Of a stretch of 64,000 bases of DNA, positions 47,253 to 58,851 are shown one piece after another. A model generated the notes under the pieces. That model made no database searches. It saw only the letters and a list, made by a program, of their open reading frames with translations, and was not told the origin of the DNA. How positions within the stretch are numbered: the stretch's first letter is position 1; each line of letters starts with the position of its first letter. The DNA comes from Chondrilla cf. caribensis. Its lineage: Eukaryota; Porifera; Demospongiae; Chondrillida; Chondrillidae. A program made the position numbers and the translations under genes. The stretch spans positions 4,719,509 through 4,783,508 of the forward strand of contig OZ026547.1 in assembly GCA_964020155.1 (NCBI GenBank). The letters are read 5' to 3'.

Positions 47253-48132
47253 TTAGTCACGAAAACGGAGCTTCATTTGAGCAAACTTCAGAGAAGTCCA
47301 GTTATTGAGAAAATTGTACCAAACTACTCCACGAGTACCACCTGATCCACTAAGATACAGACCATTGAGGTTGGAGTAAGTACAATCCTTGTACCACCAT
47401 GCTTCGTGATTATTGCTACTAGCAATTGGCAACTCCACTGATCATTGTCTCTATCTTTAGTGCTAAACTGCATACCATTCTGATAGTTTATGGAATCTCC
47501 AGCAGTTCCTGTATAACTTGCTATGTTTAATGTGTAGTTTGTCCCACTGTTGCCAACACAGAAGAAGGAATATTGAGCATATTTGTAGTTCCCTTGGAAA
47601 TCTGCTAAATCGACTCTTAGTTCTGTTCTCGGTGCTGCTGAGGTCAAGCAGTGTATATGGTCCAGTCCAAGCCAGAATTCTCTCTTGAGGTTCCCAAATC
47701 CAGCGACATAGTCTGCCCAGTTCCTGTAGAAATCCTCAGATCCGTCTCTTCTTCTCTGGAAGACAGTCCACCCTCCATTCTTCATATCACAGTAGACACT
47801 AAACGGTTTTCCACATCCAGGGTCAATAGTGTAGACTCCATCTTGTCTACATCCTTTGAGATAGGCCTCTCTACATTCTTTAACAGATGTTGATGGACCT
47901 GTGCAAATATACCCAGTATGTATGTAGGATAGAGTAATCACTATATGTGGGGTCCTATATTAAATTGTGTGTGTTGCGTAGTGAGTGAGGTGCTACACAA
48001 ACATCAATACAAATGTGTATAATCCTGACATTGAGGTATGTATACTGTATATATGTACTCACATTGTCCATATGCTGTAGTAGCTAATAGAAGTATGGCA
48101 ATAGTTGTTGATCCATAACTAAAGTTGATCAT
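47253..48132 (-). pseudogene. FReD gene 11 (type B/B), frameshifted
   Basis: Exon 1 (48132-48063) encodes MINFSYGSTTIAILLLATTA then YGQ. Exon 2 (47898-47253) is open through PSTSVKECREAYLKGC, the GGWTVFQRRRDGSEDF region and FSTKDRDNDQWS. A frameshift at about 47440 follows, and the domain resumes as ASSNNHEAWWYKDCTYSNLN and ends MKLRFRD. The lesion lies in the N-C-A segment after the calcium loop and looks like a 2-base loss. Everything else is well kept, so a recent mutation or an assembly error is possible. The intron is short (164 bp). The promoter is normal. Confidence 0.85.
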
Positions 48133-48222
48133 GTTCTTGTTCCTGAGCTGTAACGTTCTCTTTAATCAGTGTTCTCTTTCTCCTTGATCTCTCTTGTTGA
48201 TTCTGTGTGTTGAGTGGTGTTC

Positions 48223-48229
48223 TTTTATA
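48223..48229 (-). promoter_or_regulatory. TATA box, FReD gene 11
   Basis: TATAAAA about 91 bases before the ATG at 48132. A second copy of this promoter segment (CTTTTATAGCATTGGTTAGT) lies at 48409-48440, next to the 31-bp array. Confidence 0.7.
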
Positions 48230-48440
48230 GCATTGGTTAGTGGGTGTGTACATGTGGGAGTGGTAATACTATGACAGTATGATGGTTGCCTTGGTAACAC
48301 ACATGATGCCACCCTCATTCCTGAGCAAATAGCAAGTGGTGTGTGTTGTGTTTTCAGAAAGAGAATTTTACTGTATTCTTGTGTCTCCAATGATAGGTTC
48401 AAGGCTCTTTTATAGCATTGGTTAGTGGGTGTGTACATGT

Positions 48441-48969
48441 GGTTGGTGTTATTGTGTGTACATGTACCTCAGGTTGGTGGTATTGTGTGTACATGTACCT
48501 CAGGTTGGTGGTATTGTGTGTACATGTACCTCAGGTTGGTAGTATTGTGTGTACATGTACCTCAGGTTTGTGGTATTGTGTGTACATGTACCTCAGGTTG
48601 GTGGTATTGTGTGTACATGTACCTCAGGTTTGTGGTTTTGTGTGTACATGTACCTCAGGTTGGTGGTATTGTGTGTACATGTACCACAGGTTGGTAGTAT
48701 TGTGTGTACATGTACCTCAGGTTGGTGGTATTGTGTGTACATGTACCACAGGTTGGTAGTATTGTGTGTACATGTACCTCAGGTTGGTGGTATTGTGTGT
48801 ACATGTACCTCAGGTTGGTAGTATTCTGTGTACATGTACCTCAGGTTGGTAGTAATGTGTGTACATGTACCTCAGGTTGGTAGTATTCTGTGTACATGTA
48901 CCACAGGTTGGTGGTATTGTGTGTACATGTACCACAGGTTGGTGGTATTGTGCGTACATGTACCTCAGG
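48441..48969 (+). repeat. 31-bp minisatellite
   Basis: About 17 units of GGTTGGTGGTATTGTGTGTA plus CATGTACCTCA, with CCTCA/CCACA and GGTGG/GGTAG variants. It starts within the duplicated FReD promoter segment, as if GTGTACATGTGGTTGGTGTT were amplified. Long ORFs across it in several frames are artefacts. Confidence 0.95.
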
Positions 48970-50560
48970 TATGATACATCTGTGTCTACGTCTACGTGTG
49001 TACATGTTGCACTTAAAATTCATGTTTTAATAAGTGGTCTACCCAGTTGAACCATAGTCTTGTGTAGCCATTGTTTCAAAATGGTTGCTCCTGTTCACCT
49101 TTTGTTGAAACAAAGGCACAATTTAAAAGTTGCAGGTCAGGCTGCACGAGACTAGATGAACCATGCCAATCAGTAAGCACAGCAATAATGCTAACCGAAG
49201 CACACGTTTGTGATGTCGTTCATGGGTTCTGAATTGAGAGCTGTGTTCATAGATGCAGTAATGCTTGATTAGGCAGTATATTTTGTGTTATGTGAGCTAT
49301 GTGTTCTTGAGAGCTCTGCTTTGTTCTGTAGTGATGAACTGAGCAAGTTATATGAGACTAGAATATGTATATTGTCATCGTTGTGGTGCAGTGACCCTTT
49401 CTGACTGTTGTGTAGTTGATTCAACCACTTGGTCAACAGGTCTGCTTGGTTGTTTGTTTGGATTACTTGATGATTTAACAGGCATGTCTAGTTGTACAAT
49501 GAGATTAAACGGTTGTTCAATAGGCCTGTCTAATTGTGGGCGTGTACATGTGGCAATTGTTTGGGCATGACATGGTTAGTTGCCTTGGTAATACATCTGA
49601 TGTCAAGGCATGTCACATGACAGTCATCATCACACCACATCATCAGTCATGAGATGTTTACAGATTTCCACAATTATTAGTCAATTTAATTACCTATGTC
49701 TTGCACATATTAGAAGGATGTGTAGTTTAGTGATGTTTACGATAATATCACTTGTGATGTGTCAGACTTCTTAATGTGTTTATGTCTCCTCTAATGTTGT
49801 TATTGTATTTTGTATAGTTTCTGTTTGTGTGAGTGGAGTCTTGTAACATTCCAAATTCTGTGCCTCCTGTCTCCTAAGCAGTATGTACGTATGTGAAGTA
49901 GTGCATAGAGTGGGTGAGATACTAATCTTACAACAGCATAGCATCTGTTGCTATAGAAGCAACACACTTATATAGCAATTTTATAATGTACAAAGCCCTA
50001 GCCATTGTATGAAGTTTTTAATCATTTAACTGATGTAATCTTTAAATGTTTATGATATCAATGGATGCTATACTGGTTAAGATATTGTCACTCGGGCAGT
50101 ATGACACATAAATCCAATCACCCTTGAGACTTGTTATTTTATATGTCATACTGTCCTGGTGTTCATGTCTTGACCACTAAATAATCCTCACTAAAATATC
50201 ATGTACAATATGTGTATATTTGTGATGATATTATTATTGTTGTGAATAATATTCCAGTTCCCACATTATCACTTCCTGTAATGAATGTCATTAATTTCAC
50301 ACATCAAAGGATTACATCATTGGTCATAACACACAAGGTAAATATAAGCCAATCTATGTAATGTTAGTGTATGTGTAGACTCATCATATACTTTTGGTGA
50401 TTAAGCTATTAATCAATTATTGGTTATTGGCTACAAATCAATTTGAAAATGACAGCCAATCTCTGGCTGAAGTATGCACATGCCTATCAGAGGACATTCT
50501 ATGCTGGAGACTGTACAGATCCTTAATTCATAATGTTAGTAGAACGGCCTTGATGTCAAT
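48970..50560. other. Relic of FReD 3' flank and unique DNA
   Basis: 49980-50390 matches the 3' flank of the type-B genes (as at 21240-21720 and 37910-38360), including the M1 element, but no FReD exon follows. The remainder has no recognisable feature. An ORF at 49352-49570 has no family signature. Confidence 0.6.
50067..50180. mobile_element. Hairpin MITE-like element M1, copy 3
   Basis: Same 42-bp arms and spacer as 21338-21447, within the FReD flank relic. Confidence 0.75.
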
Positions 50561-51828
50561 ATCCTAGATGAACCACTATACATATCAGTTACCGCTAACA
50601 GTGCAGAATCCAACTAATGGGACCTTATATTGTTGTAGTATATTATTATTGCATACCTTGTTGAAGGCACTGTCACTCTCTTCTCAGACAAGGCTGACTC
50701 TGGTGTGTAATGTGTTGGTGTCATCATCTGAAGTCTACATGTGTGCTCCATTCTCAGACTGGGCAGGTTTGACATGTATTCTTCTTGTTTGTATTCCGTT
50801 TTCTACTGTACCTTCATGTACGGTGTGCACATGAGTATGCATGTATCCCCAAATTGAGAACACATCTGGAAGCTGTTAGCAATATTGTTTTATTCTTGCC
50901 ATGCAACTTACAATAATATTCCTGCATGCGCAAACACACAAACACGCACGCACACACACACACACTCAACTTTTATCCTGGTGTGGTGAATGATAGACTA
51001 TTTTTACTGCAAATATGTACATAGTCCAATATGACATATCCTTATGCAATAGAAATGTGTTTACTAATTTCCTGCCTTGTTCTCACGTGATCAATCCAAA
51101 CAATTTAAGCTGTCTGGTCATCAGTACTGTATCACAGACCTGTGCTACGTGGCTTATGTACGCATAGGTTTCTCTTTCATCCTCACCTCAACCAGGATAC
51201 AAGTATATATGTATGTATTACCTTGCTGGTCATACCCAATTTTATTATACAAACTGTTTTGGTTCTTACTTAGCTCCACCCAACTCTATCGAACCACACC
51301 CACTTTTGCTGGTAATCACCAAACTCTACACCCCTATCTTGTGGCCATCACCAAACCATGCAGACTACTTCACCAATCATTTTCCTCTATAACCTATGAA
51401 GCCTCATTTCTACAAACTTAGGACTGAAAAGAGGTATTGGAGGAGATTTTTGGGTATGTGTGTCATTGTATTATTGTTACTAAGGATGGGTCAGAGGCTG
51501 ATGTGTGTCATTCACTAATGTGCTCCACTACATTAGACCTGGTGGAGAGACCTGGTGAGGGGACCTGGTGAAGGGACCTGGTGAAGAGATCTGGCAAAGA
51601 GACCTATTACCAGTTACCTATGTACACACGGAACACACAAAACTGGTAGTTACTGGTAGTTAGGTGTGGTGTTATATTGGATGTGTTTGGTGGGTGTTAG
51701 CTAGTAATTGGGTGTGGTCCATGCATACTAGTTAACATGTGAGCTATACAGTTGGAATACTCTGTTAAACTATTCTCACATGATTCCATTCATATGTGTG
51801 CATGTAGAAATGTGCGTGTTGTCTACAG
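50561..51828. other. Unassigned DNA; left copy of a second duplication from about 50880
   Basis: An 88-codon ORF (50568-50834) has no recognised family. From 50880 on, the sequence matches 59040-60330, including CTTACTTAGCTCCACCCAAC and GTGTCATTCACTAATGTG. Confidence 0.55.
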
Positions 51829-51929
51829 AATGCTACACCTGCTTGTCAGTGCACGTTCATCCGGTATTCCTTGCTAACCACCTCACCACTGACTGCTGCT
51901 TTCTTGGAACAGTTGGCTTTTTGGTTGAG
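51829..51929 (+). CDS. Exon-like segment (NATPACQCTFIRYSLLTT)
   Basis: Between GTCTACAG and GAG|GTAGGT. It reads NATPACQCTFIRYSLLTTSP then LTAAFLEQLAFWLR. It is 101 bases long and open. The paralogue at 60029-60129 has a stop. The protein family is not recognised. The clean splice signals suggest it is or was a real internal exon on the plus strand. Confidence 0.4.
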
Positions 51930-54234
51930 GTAGGTATGGGTGTACATACATGAAAGATTGTTTCTCTGTGTTTTCATTGACAATTCTGTACATATTCATT
52001 GCACATCTACCCACCTACATATCACTGACAGTTGGTATTCTCTGTTTAACCATACATGATTCCATCCATATATGTACATCTGTGTACGGTACAGTTTACA
52101 TTAATGTGAACTAAGCGAATGTACACAAGTACACATACACATGCAAACATACAAGTACAAACACGTGCGCACACACATTGACTACACTTCTCTTCTCCAT
52201 CGTTTGTAAACACACACAGAGAAACAATTATATAATATGAACAAAGCCACTAGCACACGCACTCACATTCACACATGCACACTCGTCCATTCACACCTGC
52301 AGACATGCATGCATACAATACTCACACACTCACACATTGACTCTGGTTCTCTCCCCCTTCATAGTCTGTGGGTGGAGTCAGAACCAAAGAACTTCAAGTG
52401 CTGGGCTTATCCCTGTGAGCACTGAAGAGACATGACTTCATTTCACTTGCAGATGAGCAATATCAAATTGAAGCCAATAATCCAGCCCACACTCTATGAT
52501 ATATAAGAGTCACCCTTCTACCTGAAGTTGCTCAACTGCACATTAACAGGCCACAATGATGCTTTATATTTCTTGGGATATCTTTCAGTATGGAAGTTCC
52601 CTGCTTCATACAATATGCAAGAATCCTTAATGATTATGCTTTAGTGTTAGTAAATTTGTTCAAGTGTGTGTGGTGCATGTGTGTATAAATCACCTCTGCT
52701 CCCTGGTATGCTGGCCGTATCATTTCCTGGCCCTGAGGTCAGTGGATCCAAATCATTTATTACAGTCCAGATCAAGCTTGCTTCTCATTGGGTAACATGA
52801 TAAGAGTGTTCTGGCTAAAGTGTGGTACCGCTGCACCGTGCTATATGCTTTCAGGCCTTAATAATCTATATTAATTTCATATTATTACAATCTATATTCC
52901 AAATGTTGGCTGTTTTCGAAATGGGAAGAAGGAGAAATTGGACTGAAATTCGAGCGCGACAGCTTCTATGAACCTAATAACTTCAGCGAAGGTTCTTATA
53001 AACCTAATAAAGACACCCAAGTATTTCGAGTACGGGGGAATACGAATTACTTGTTTTTAACATTTGAACATGCATATGCATGTGGCAGATAATTGGCATG
53101 GGGTTAATCGCAGACTATTAGTTGGACCATAATAAGTTATTGAGCTTCTATGGTTGGGAATTCAGGTCCTAGTTCATCTTCAATTTGATGCTAAACACTT
53201 ATGTACAGTGTAACACAACATAATGCAACACCTGTAACTTGTGCAGTTTCATACTCATTGAGTCGTGTGGTATATGTGCATTGCATGATTATACCAGTGT
53301 ATTGTCTGATTCAAATTGTGAAATGAAATAAATACCCAGAAAGCCCACCAATCAACTTCAACCTCCCCCCACCCCACTGTATGAAAAAATCCTGGCTAGG
53401 ACACTGATGGTAGAGGATGTTTAGTATGCCCTACCTTGTATTCGTATACACTGCATTGTGTGGATTGTCCCATCTGGTATCCCACCTACTGTGAACAAGA
53501 AATCTCACCTTGGCTACAGAACTAGCTTAGTCATGTTATGTGTGTACCTGTCATGCTAATCGTCTGTCCCCTGTTATGTATTGCAGATATGTAATGGCCA
53601 TTCAATTGTTGAAATCATGTCTCGTATCCTTTCACGCAAACACACACATGTACGCACACACAATAGTTTCAAGGTCCATAGTGCCACTAAGCAGAGAATG
53701 AAATAAAGACTCCTTCCCCCCTTCATTTTTAAATTATTTTTCCTCATTGTCTGTTTCATGTCACAGGAGCTAAGAATAGGCATTATTATTTCCATGTATA
53801 TATTGCAATGTCTGCATCTGCATATGGTGCATCCACTGTGCATTTGTTAGGAAAGCATCAACAGTAATTAATATGTTTGGACAATGTTATTTACTATGCT
53901 TTATAGCAATATGTAATATAAGAATCAAATGCTTGGATTGATTCCACAGCCAAAAAGTAATTGAAAAGGCTATTATGATATATTATTATTTATTTTTACG
54001 ATTAAACAGTTTAAATTTCTGAAACAATGGATTTATATACTTCAACTTGCATGCAGTGTCCTCCTCTACTACTGAAGAGTATCCAAAATAATCATAATAA
54101 TTAGGTAATTTTGCACTTGCTTTCACTAATTTTTCAACTGATTACAACAATAATGCACTATGGTAGTATAGACAACGAATTTTGGTCCTTCTCTTTATGT
54201 TATGATGTTTGTAACTTTGCTGTTAATCCTGAAA
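51930..54234. other. Non-coding or unassigned DNA
   Basis: No gene I can support. It contains a CA-rich stretch (52130-52340), dispersed repeat R (52915-53062, with AACTTCAGCGAAGGTTCT), and possible isolated exons that lack family matches. Confidence 0.5.
52915..53062 (+). repeat. Dispersed repeat R, second copy
   Basis: GAACCTAATAACTTCAGCGA, AGACACCCAAGTATTTCGAG, then ACGAATTACTTGTTTTTAAC. A 5'-truncated copy of 16530-16855 with most of the hairpin loop lost. Confidence 0.65.
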
Positions 54235-54279
54235 TCATGAAGCACTTCTTTTTTGTCCCGGTCCACCCTCAGTACTCAC

Positions 54280-55845
54280 TATTAGTTCTATAATAGGTGT
54301 TGTTGAACTTGTAGCTGGTGTTGGTGGACTTGTAGCTGGTGTTGGTGGACTTGTAGCAGATATTGGTGGACTTGTAGCAGATGTTGGTGAACTTGTAGCA
54401 GATGTTGGTGGACTTGTAGCAGATGTTGGTGGACTTGTAGCAGATGTTGGTGGACTTGTAGCAGATGTTGGTGAAATTGTAGCAGGTGTTGGTGAAGTTG
54501 TAACATGTTTTGGTGAAATTGTAGCAGGCGTTGGTGAATTTGATTGTTGTGCACCTCCTGGTTCACCCTTTTCTCCCTTTGCTCCTTGTGGTCCTGGCTC
54601 TCCCTTTTTTCCTCTCTTTCCCTTGTTTCCTCTTGGACCTCGCTCTCCCTGTAGACCTCGCTCTCCTTTCATTCCTGGATCACCTTTCTGTCCAACATTG
54701 CCTGGTTGTCCTATTTCGCCTTTTTCACCTTTTGTTCCATTAAGCCCTTGTGGTCCTGGCAGTCCTAGGTCTCCTTTTTCACCCCTCTCCCCATGTGGCC
54801 CTGGGTCTCCCTTTTCACCCTTTGTCCCATTTATGCCATTCAGTCCTGGTGTTCCTCTAACCCCTTTTGGTCCAGGTGGACAATTGCAACCATCTTGTCG
54901 TCTAGTTCTTTCCAGTTCATCTGGTTAAAAAAACAATGAGTCTATATAATCACATGTATAAGCATGCATAATATTTTAGAATAATATTATGAGTTTTTGC
55001 ATATTCCCTAGACAACAGGGACAGATTCACCACACACACTCCCTGTAGTCATACCACTGACAAAGGTAGCAGTCAGCCGCTGAAACATTTGGTAAAGTAT
55101 GATTTCTACGGCTAGTGAAATTCCAGTGAAATTACACAAATCTGGGAATGGAGGACAAAGTTAGGATGGAAGTATAATATAGCTTTTCAAGTCCTCCTGT
55201 CAACAAAAATAACATAGGTCATATACTAGGTACCTCGAAGCCAAGTAGATTTTAAATCTTTAATGATTTTATAAGAGCTGCCGCAGGCGAGCCCTATATT
55301 TCGTTTTCATTTCCACTTCCAGTATGTAATACTCCTCCAATGAGTTTCTACATATAACTGCTGAATTCATATCATAATTTAAATTGTGCGAAATATGGAT
55401 GGCCGATTTCAAACACCGACAGTTTCAGTTTTCGGGCCGGGTTTCATGAATTTTGTAAGTACACAAGCTCTATTGCATCAAATAACATGTCTGATTTTCA
55501 GCTGTTAAGAATGAAAATTGAGTAGAAATAGAGCCCCAGAGATTTGCTGAGCTTGATAAATTCCTCAAAGGTTCTTTCAATTTGAATGGGAAAAGTGTAG
55601 AGTAAAGTAGAGACTTCAGTTCTTATTTAAACCTCACCAAAGTCACCTTTTGTTTCAAGTATTTGTAGTCTCTTCTCCAACTGTTGTATTATCTGGTGAA
55701 GTGACTTGATTTCTTCTTGTGAAACTTTCACTTTATTTTCAAGTTGTGAAAATGCCTTTTGCCAGTCAGTGGTACCTCCCATACTGGTTGTGACCACACA
55801 AAACAAGAGAGCCACTTGGACAAAGACCTGGATGCTTGGAGCCAT
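54280..55845 (-). CDS. Secreted coiled-coil/collagen-like/Ser-Thr-Pro-rich protein
   Basis: Exon 1 (55845-55638) starts MAPSIQVFVQVALLFCVVTT, a signal peptide. A coiled coil follows (FSQLENKVKVSQEEIKSLHQ, IIQQLEKRLQILE). The phase-1 donor TTTG|GTGAGG joins exon 2 (54920-54280) as FDELERTRRQDGCNC. Exon 2 has 36 uninterrupted Gly-X-Y triplets (PPGPKGVRGTPGLNG ... GEKGEPGG), rich in Lys and Glu, then an imperfect tandem SPPTSAT region of about 90 residues. A good donor (ATA|GTGAGT) lies at 54280; if it is not used, the frame ends at 54235 (KRSAS). Further exons to the left are likely, but none was recognised. The architecture of coiled coil, short collagen helix and Ser/Thr-rich stalk resembles soluble defence collagens, with the C-terminal head not found. 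Confidence 0.85.
54300..54540 (-). repeat. Coding tandem repeat (SPPTSAT)
   Basis: Imperfect 21-base units (GTAGCAGATGTTGGTGGACT on the plus strand) inside exon 2 of the collagen-like gene, about ten of them. Expected to be O-glycosylated and variable in length. Confidence 0.85.
54921..55637 (-). other. Intron of the collagen-like gene
   Basis: Contains a retroelement-end motif (55057-55092) and the third copy of dispersed repeat R (55262-55610: CTTCCAGTATGTAATAC, ATGGCCGATTTCAAACACCG). Confidence 0.7.
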
Positions 55846-58126
55846 ATCTATAGCTCCAGTCAGTACTCAGTGTTAGTTTGTGGTAACCACAAGAGAACAG
55901 GCTGTTTAATATTCACTGGGGAGCAGGCCGAATTTTAATGATATTCATTGTGTATTTCTGGTAAGCTCAATGAATATCTATTTGAACAGTATTGACAATA
56001 GGAAGTGATATGAGAACCACATACCTCCACACCACATAAACATGGAATCCTAAGTAATGCTTAGGCATGTGTGTACTTGTGTGTACATTTAGGGATCTAT
56101 GTGTGCTGTTGCATGCAATAATAAGTTATTGATAGCAGTGTATTGTGTTTATGAAACAGTATGTATGTATGAAGACACAACACAGTGCTCTAGTAATGGT
56201 CAGGAAACCATCTGACTACTCATGCTATTGTTATGGAACTTGACAGCAATGATATTATAAGACTTCTGTTATGTAGTATCTTTACACTTATTTCTATACA
56301 CTGTAACAGGATTCATTATTGCAGCAGTGGCAAAATGTAATGATTTATTATCCTGAAATGTGCTGAAGTATAAACAGAGAGAGTGAATTGTGAACAAATC
56401 TGAATCCAAACGACATGTGACAGAAGTAGTTTATACTTCATAAGTGATGAGTATTAGTGTTCTGTAGATCACAACCACAGGATTGTAGGAAGTTGGGATA
56501 GGAGTCACTTTCAACTCTCAAATGTATCATATCATGTTGGACATCATAGTATACTTTATGTACTACTGTAAACATACTTAGTCTATAAGTACTTGGTCAA
56601 TAACATCCTGAATTTCTGAACTGTTCATGGGGTACTACTCATGGACATATTATGCAGTCACAGGCACCTCCTGATTTGTACTTGTAAGACTTCCTCATGT
56701 CCATTGTAATTGATTTAGCAATGCTTGCATTGTTGAACCATGAAATGAAATTACTGTATGTCTTCCCATAATGTAATTTGTTATTTGGTGGGCTTGACTG
56801 AATCCTTGGAAAACCACTCACTTGTGTATCCTCAACACCTCTTGGTGCTCTTGGATGGAAACAGGTTCCTTGTGCTCCTATACCCATAGAATTCCTTTGC
56901 CTTCCCGGGATGACCCCATGTCAGTAAGCAGTCTCCCAAGATTTCCATTTCTATAGGGATCATTGCAGATTGACTACAGATTGATGACCACATTATTGCT
57001 GTATTTCCACATCAAAATTAAATCTGAAAGACACAAAGTAAACGCCGTGTCTTATTTTCTTCTTTATTGCATTGCAGTGAACTGAAGGAAGAAGTAGGCT
57101 TATTTCTGACTGCTGATAATTTCCACCAATTCTAGTCTCTGGGCTGTGCGTGTTTAAATGTGTTTGTACATATGTAAGAGGTGTATTTGTTCATGTGGGT
57201 GTCTGTGCAAGTCTAATATAATCATGTGTAAACATACATGCATGGTGTGTATTGTGTGTGTGCATGTATGTGAATCATGACAAAACTTAAGTGTTTCTAG
57301 AATCACGTGACATCAAAGAAAACGCTAAAATGTTACTGATTCCTATAGTATTTGGATCATTATGGGATTTCCTTTGTCAGAAGTATTTCTGTAAGGGGAA
57401 GCAACTATACTCGCGAAGTGACGATCGTGGTTGGCTACACAGAAACAGTTACTTATGCGGATTGTCGGAAACCACTATTGAAGTGACATCCACCGTCATC
57501 CCGCGTGCAAGCTTCAAACACCTCCCCCTACAAACTTCTATTTAAATAACTGTTTCTGCGTTTGTTTACATGTTCTGATGAAGGTTACAGTATAGTAGCA
57601 GAAATGTCAACTTCTTATTCAATTGTGTTTGACTGGAATTATGGATACTGACTTTACAGCGAAGTATCTATTTTGTGTTAGAACATTAATTTAAATTTGG
57701 TAGAGCAATATTTGGACGCTCAACTTCAACTACCTCAAGTATTACTCATGTAGCATTGATCTGACTGATGATATCTCCATGCATAGGAAATTGACCTGTG
57801 GTAGACACTAAACCATAGCTCATCATCAATGTATAAAAGCACCTGTCCCACATCACATATTGTTAACCCGTGTTAAAATTAATACTGTTCTTAGTTTCTC
57901 TATCAATGATATGTGATTATGTATTATTCCAAATTCTATGCAATGTCTGCTAACTGATGTTTATTCTGAGAACCAAATCCTGTATAGCTAGTATGTATAC
58001 GAATATGTCCACTATCACCAATCTGATAGTACTTCTCTCATCTCACCAAACTGGTCAATACTATTGTCATAATATATAGCTTGTGATTTGGAGTGAACAA
58101 GTTGCCAGAGATCTTCATGAATATAC
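55846..58126. other. Unassigned DNA
   Basis: No gene supported. A minus-strand ORF at 56639-56887 (ends YKSGGACDCIICP) and a plus-strand ORF at 57291-57545 have no recognised family. At 57574-57605 there is CTGATGAAGGTTACAGTATA then GTAGCAGAAATGTC, a retroelement-like stem-loop. 57170-57290 is rich in TG/TGCA. Confidence 0.45.
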
Positions 58127-58172
58127 TATTTAGTGGTTAAGACATGGGCACGAGGGCATTATGACATATAAA
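58127..58172. repeat. Single arm of hairpin element M1
   Basis: TAGTGGTTAAGACATGGGCA and ATGACATATAAAAT match one arm of M1. The second arm is absent. Confidence 0.6.
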
Positions 58173-58520
58173 ATACCGAGTCCCAAGGGTGTGAAGCGCC
58201 CGAGGGCGAGTGTATTGGAACACATTTTCGCTGCGCATGTCACATATTATTGTACTGTACGGCATGGTATGCACATGCATACAGTGTGAGTATGCATGTA
58301 TCCTCAATTTGAGAACACCTGTAAGCTGTTAGCAGTTCTTGCAATTGGCACCCAACTTACAATAGTCACAAGCACAAACGCATGCACCTACCCCAATGCA
58401 CACTCACACACATTGTAGATCATTAGATCTGAAGTGGATATCTGTACCTTATTTGTTCATTGGTTGCTGCACACATGTTGTGTTATGTACTTATACACAT
58501 GTATGTATATATATATATGT

Positions 58521-58712
58521 ATGTGGTATGTTGCGTGGGCGACTTCAAAGGAAAAGCAGTGCACACATTCGTGATGTGTGCACACTTCCCTGATGTACGC
58601 ACACTTCATTCGATGTTGCATTGTTGTTGCATTGTGGATGATTGATTATTTCCTTTTCACACGTCTACTAATCATCGCTCCATCAAAGGTGTGCCCACGC
58701 AACATACCACAT
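58521..58712. mobile_element. Non-autonomous element with 30-bp inverted ends
   Basis: Left end ATGTGGTATGTTGCGTGGGC...CTTCAAAGG, right end the reverse (CAAAGGTGTGCCCACGCAACATACCACAT in shorter pieces: AGGTGTGCCCACGC, AACATACCACAT). About 190 bp with no coding potential. Confidence 0.75.
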
Positions 58713-58715
58713 AAT

Positions 58716-58851
58716 AACTAAAGTACCTCTGGAGAAGCTGTAGCGAATACAGACACCTTTGCCTAATTGACACCTCGGGCTTCGCCCTCGGTTTCAATTA
58801 GGCAAAGGTGTCTGTATATCCGCTACAGCTTCTCCAGAGGTACTTTAGCTA
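58716..58851. mobile_element. Long perfect-looking foldback element
   Basis: Arms of about 58 bases (ACTAAAGTACCTCTGGAGAA...TTTGCCTAATTGA and its reverse complement) around CACCTCGGGCTTCGCCCTCG, itself a GC-rich hairpin. The arms differ only by small changes near CGAATACAG/CTGTATATCCG. It could form a hairpin of about 136 bases. It adjoins the previous element directly. Confidence 0.85.

Noticed and set aside
48418..48821. Overlapping ORFs of 90-113 codons with repeated CVHVPQVG
   Set aside because: Translation of the 31-bp minisatellite. The period is not a multiple of three, so all frames look alike.
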